Source: an uncultured bacterium (GTDB lineage Bacteria > Patescibacteria > Microgenomatia > Levybacterales > UBA12049). From it: 5,149 bases of DNA. Below are positions 3,948 through 5,149 of the stretch, piece after piece. A program made the position numbers and the translations under genes. Position 1 is the stretch's first letter. Each line of letters opens with the position of its first letter. The notes below the pieces were generated by a model. The model ran no database searches. It had not been told where the DNA came from and saw only the letters and a list, made by a program, of their open reading frames with translations. Where the stretch lies: contig CAMPGJ010000084.1 of NCBI GenBank assembly GCA_946885425.1, positions 1-5,149 on the forward strand, written 5' to 3'.

Positions 3948-5149
3948 ATGACGCAAAAAGAAGCACTCGATATTCTCAAACTCGGTCACAATGTGTTCCT
4001 TACTGGTGCGGCGGGGTCGGGGAAGACGTATCTGCTTAATCAGTATATTGCGTATCTTCGTGAGCATAAAATCCCTGTTGGGATTACGGCTTCTACAGGT
4101 ATTGCAGGGACGCATATGGGTGGGACGACGATTCATAGCTGGTCCGGGATGGGGATCAGTGATTCTTTGACACCAAAAGATATCGCTGAGTTGCTCAAAC
4201 GCAATTATTTGCGTAGTAGGTTTATGAAAACAAAGGTACTTATCATTGATGAAATTTCTATGCTCCACGCGCATCGTTTGGATATGGTGGATGCTCTCTG
4301 TCAGGCTTTCCGGGGGAATAGTAATCCCTTTGGAGGGATGCAGGTGGTTATGTGCGGAGACTTTTTTCAATTACCACCAGTCCAAAGGAAAAACTCGAAT
4401 ATCGAAACTCGAAATCCGAAACAAATCCAAAATACAAATGATCAAAATACAAAAGGTTTAGAAAATTCGAATTTGGAAGATTTGAAAATTGTTTCGAATT
4501 TCGGATTTCGTGCTTCGAATTTAGGCCTCGACTTCGTCACCGAGTCTTCGGTTTGGAATAATATGCAGTTGAGAATCTGCTACCTTGAAGAGCAGCATCG
4601 TCAGGATGATCGGACGTTTTTGCGTGTATTGAATGATATTCGCAATAACGAAGTGAATGAAATGACTGTCGAATATCTTTCCGAACGGCTTGATAAAGAT
4701 ACAAAAGGATATGTCAGTCCTACCCGTCTTTTTACGCATAATGCGGATGTTGATGCTATTAACGAAAAACATTTGGCAGAGCTAAATGCGCAAGAGCATG
4801 AATTTATGATGAGCTTTCGCGGGAGTTTTGGACTGGTGGAAACTCTCAAAAGAAGCTGTTTGTCTCCTGAACTACTTGTGCTCAAAAAGGGGAGCCGGGT
4901 TATGTTTGTGAAGAATAATTATGAAGAGGGGTATGTAAATGGTACATTGGGAGAAGTTATTGATTTTATTGTAGATGAGGAAGATTCAGATGGAGTCGGG
5001 TTACCTCTCGTTCGTACGTTTGATGGGTCAGAGCTAATTGTTACTCCCCAAAGCTGGGTAGTAAGAGAAGATGATGTAGAAAAAGCAGCTATTAGCCAGC
5101 TTCCTCTCCGTCTTGCCTGGGCGATTACGGTACATAAAAGTCAGGGAAT
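3948..5149 (+). CDS. PIF1-family superfamily 1 DNA helicase, 3' end cut off
   Basis: The first 400 codons of a PIF1-like 5'-3' DNA helicase, an ATP-driven motor that unwinds structured DNA and replication or recombination intermediates. Motifs appear in order. Walker A is GAAGSGKT (20-27). Motif Ia is ITASTGIAGTHMGGTTIHSW (46-65). Walker B is LIIDEISML (98-106) with D101 and E102. Motif III is GDFFQLPPV (137-145). ESSVW (199-203) is followed by YLEEQHRQ (212-219), motif IV with an arginine. Near the edge is LRLAWAITVHKSQG (motif V/VI region); the ALSR-type end lies beyond the window. Bacterial family members usually have a short linker between motif III and the ES..W block. Here an inverted-repeat element adds about 42 residues (roughly 149-191) without breaking the frame. 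The first ATG in frame is 3948 and no ribosome binding site precedes it. The role in this organism is inferred from the family alone. Confidence 0.92.
   Translation, partial: MTQKEALDILKLGHNVFLTGAAGSGKTYLLNQYIAYLREHKIPVGITASTGIAGTHMGGTTIHSWSGMGISDSLTPKDIAELLKRNYLRSRFMKTKVLIIDEISMLHAHRLDMVDALCQAFRGNSNPFGGMQVVMCGDFFQLPPVQRKNSNIETRNPKQIQNTNDQNTKGLENSNLEDLKIVSNFGFRASNLGLDFVTESSVWNNMQLRICYLEEQHRQDDRTFLRVLNDIRNNEVNEMTVEYLSERLDKDTKGYVSPTRLFTHNADVDAINEKHLAELNAQEHEFMMSFRGSFGLVETLKRSCLSPELLVLKKGSRVMFVKNNYEEGYVNGTLGEVIDFIVDEEDSDGVGLPLVRTFDGSELIVTPQSWVVREDDVEKAAISQLPLRLAWAITVHKSQG
4394..4519. repeat. 126-bp inverted heptamer element inserted in frame in the helicase gene
   Basis: The left end (4394-4421) is four contiguous heptamers fitting NNCGAAN: CTCGAAT, ATCGAAA, CTCGAAA and TCCGAAA. 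The right end (4492-4519), read on the minus strand, is four more: TTCGAAG, CACGAAA, TCCGAAA and TTCGAAA. Both arrays are followed inward by CAA. An exact 12-bp match, CGAAATCCGAAA (4410-4421 and 4499-4510 reversed), is shared if the arms are shifted by one unit. The 70-bp interior is A-rich and repeats CAAAATACAAA (4428-4438 and 4443-4453). The length is 42 codons exactly. The encoded segment is polar (N, Q, K, S rich) and sits between helicase motifs III and IV. The wording TTTCGGATTTCG...CTTCGAAT resembles a dispersed repeat that I recall from Candidate Phyla Radiation and other uncultivated bacterial genomes. Confidence 0.85.

Noticed and set aside
751..4519. CRISPR array or phage attachment sites
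   Set aside because: The repeat units are 7-8 bp and contiguous without unique spacers, and no cas, integrase or tRNA gene is visible.
3939..4885. Minus-strand ORFs opposite the helicase gene
   Set aside because: The plus strand carries a full set of helicase motifs. The minus-strand readings are low-complexity shadows without motifs.
1..5149. Defence island or biosynthetic cluster
   Set aside because: Gene orientations alternate, intergenic gaps hold repeats, and no recognised defence or biosynthetic enzymes are present. A PIF1-like helicase alone is not evidence.

Overview
This window most likely comes from an uncultivated bacterium with moderately AT-rich DNA. Candidate Phyla Radiation / Patescibacteria is my best guess. 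It rests on the gene repertoire (a DUF4389-type membrane protein, a membrane-anchored MsrB, a PIF1-family helicase and several orphans), the absence of Shine-Dalgarno motifs, and many short-period repeats of a kind I associate with such genomes. This is an inference, not a match to a named species. The standard code fits: TGA ends msrB directly after its canonical C-terminus.

Layout, left to right. Positions 1-554 (minus) hold a truncated DUF4389-type membrane protein. Positions 555-836 are non-coding, with an inverted repeat (671-744) and an octamer array (751-782). An HELGH metallopeptidase-like protein follows at 837-1571 (plus). Its stop codon runs into a 164-bp element (1570-1733) whose ends are inverted four-unit octamer arrays. 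A small four-helix membrane protein lies at 1805-2185 (plus). It converges on an unrecognised acidic 332-residue protein at 2243-3241 (minus). That gene is divergent from msrB (3355-3888, plus). The gap between msrB and a PIF1-like helicase (3948 to the right edge, truncated) is nearly all heptamer/octamer repeats. The helicase gene itself carries a frame-preserving inverted-repeat element (4394-4519) that adds about 42 residues between helicase motifs III and IV.

The genes do not form an obvious pathway or operon. Two features tie the window together. First, six of six genes lack a Shine-Dalgarno sequence, and five have a -10-like hexamer only 6 or 10 nt before the ATG, which suggests leaderless or near-leaderless mRNAs. 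Second, there is a set of repeat elements built from runs of four or more 7- or 8-bp units, two of them arranged as inverted arrays at the ends of an element. These repeats sit at stop codons, just before start codons and once inside a coding sequence. They are the best candidate for something undescribed here.
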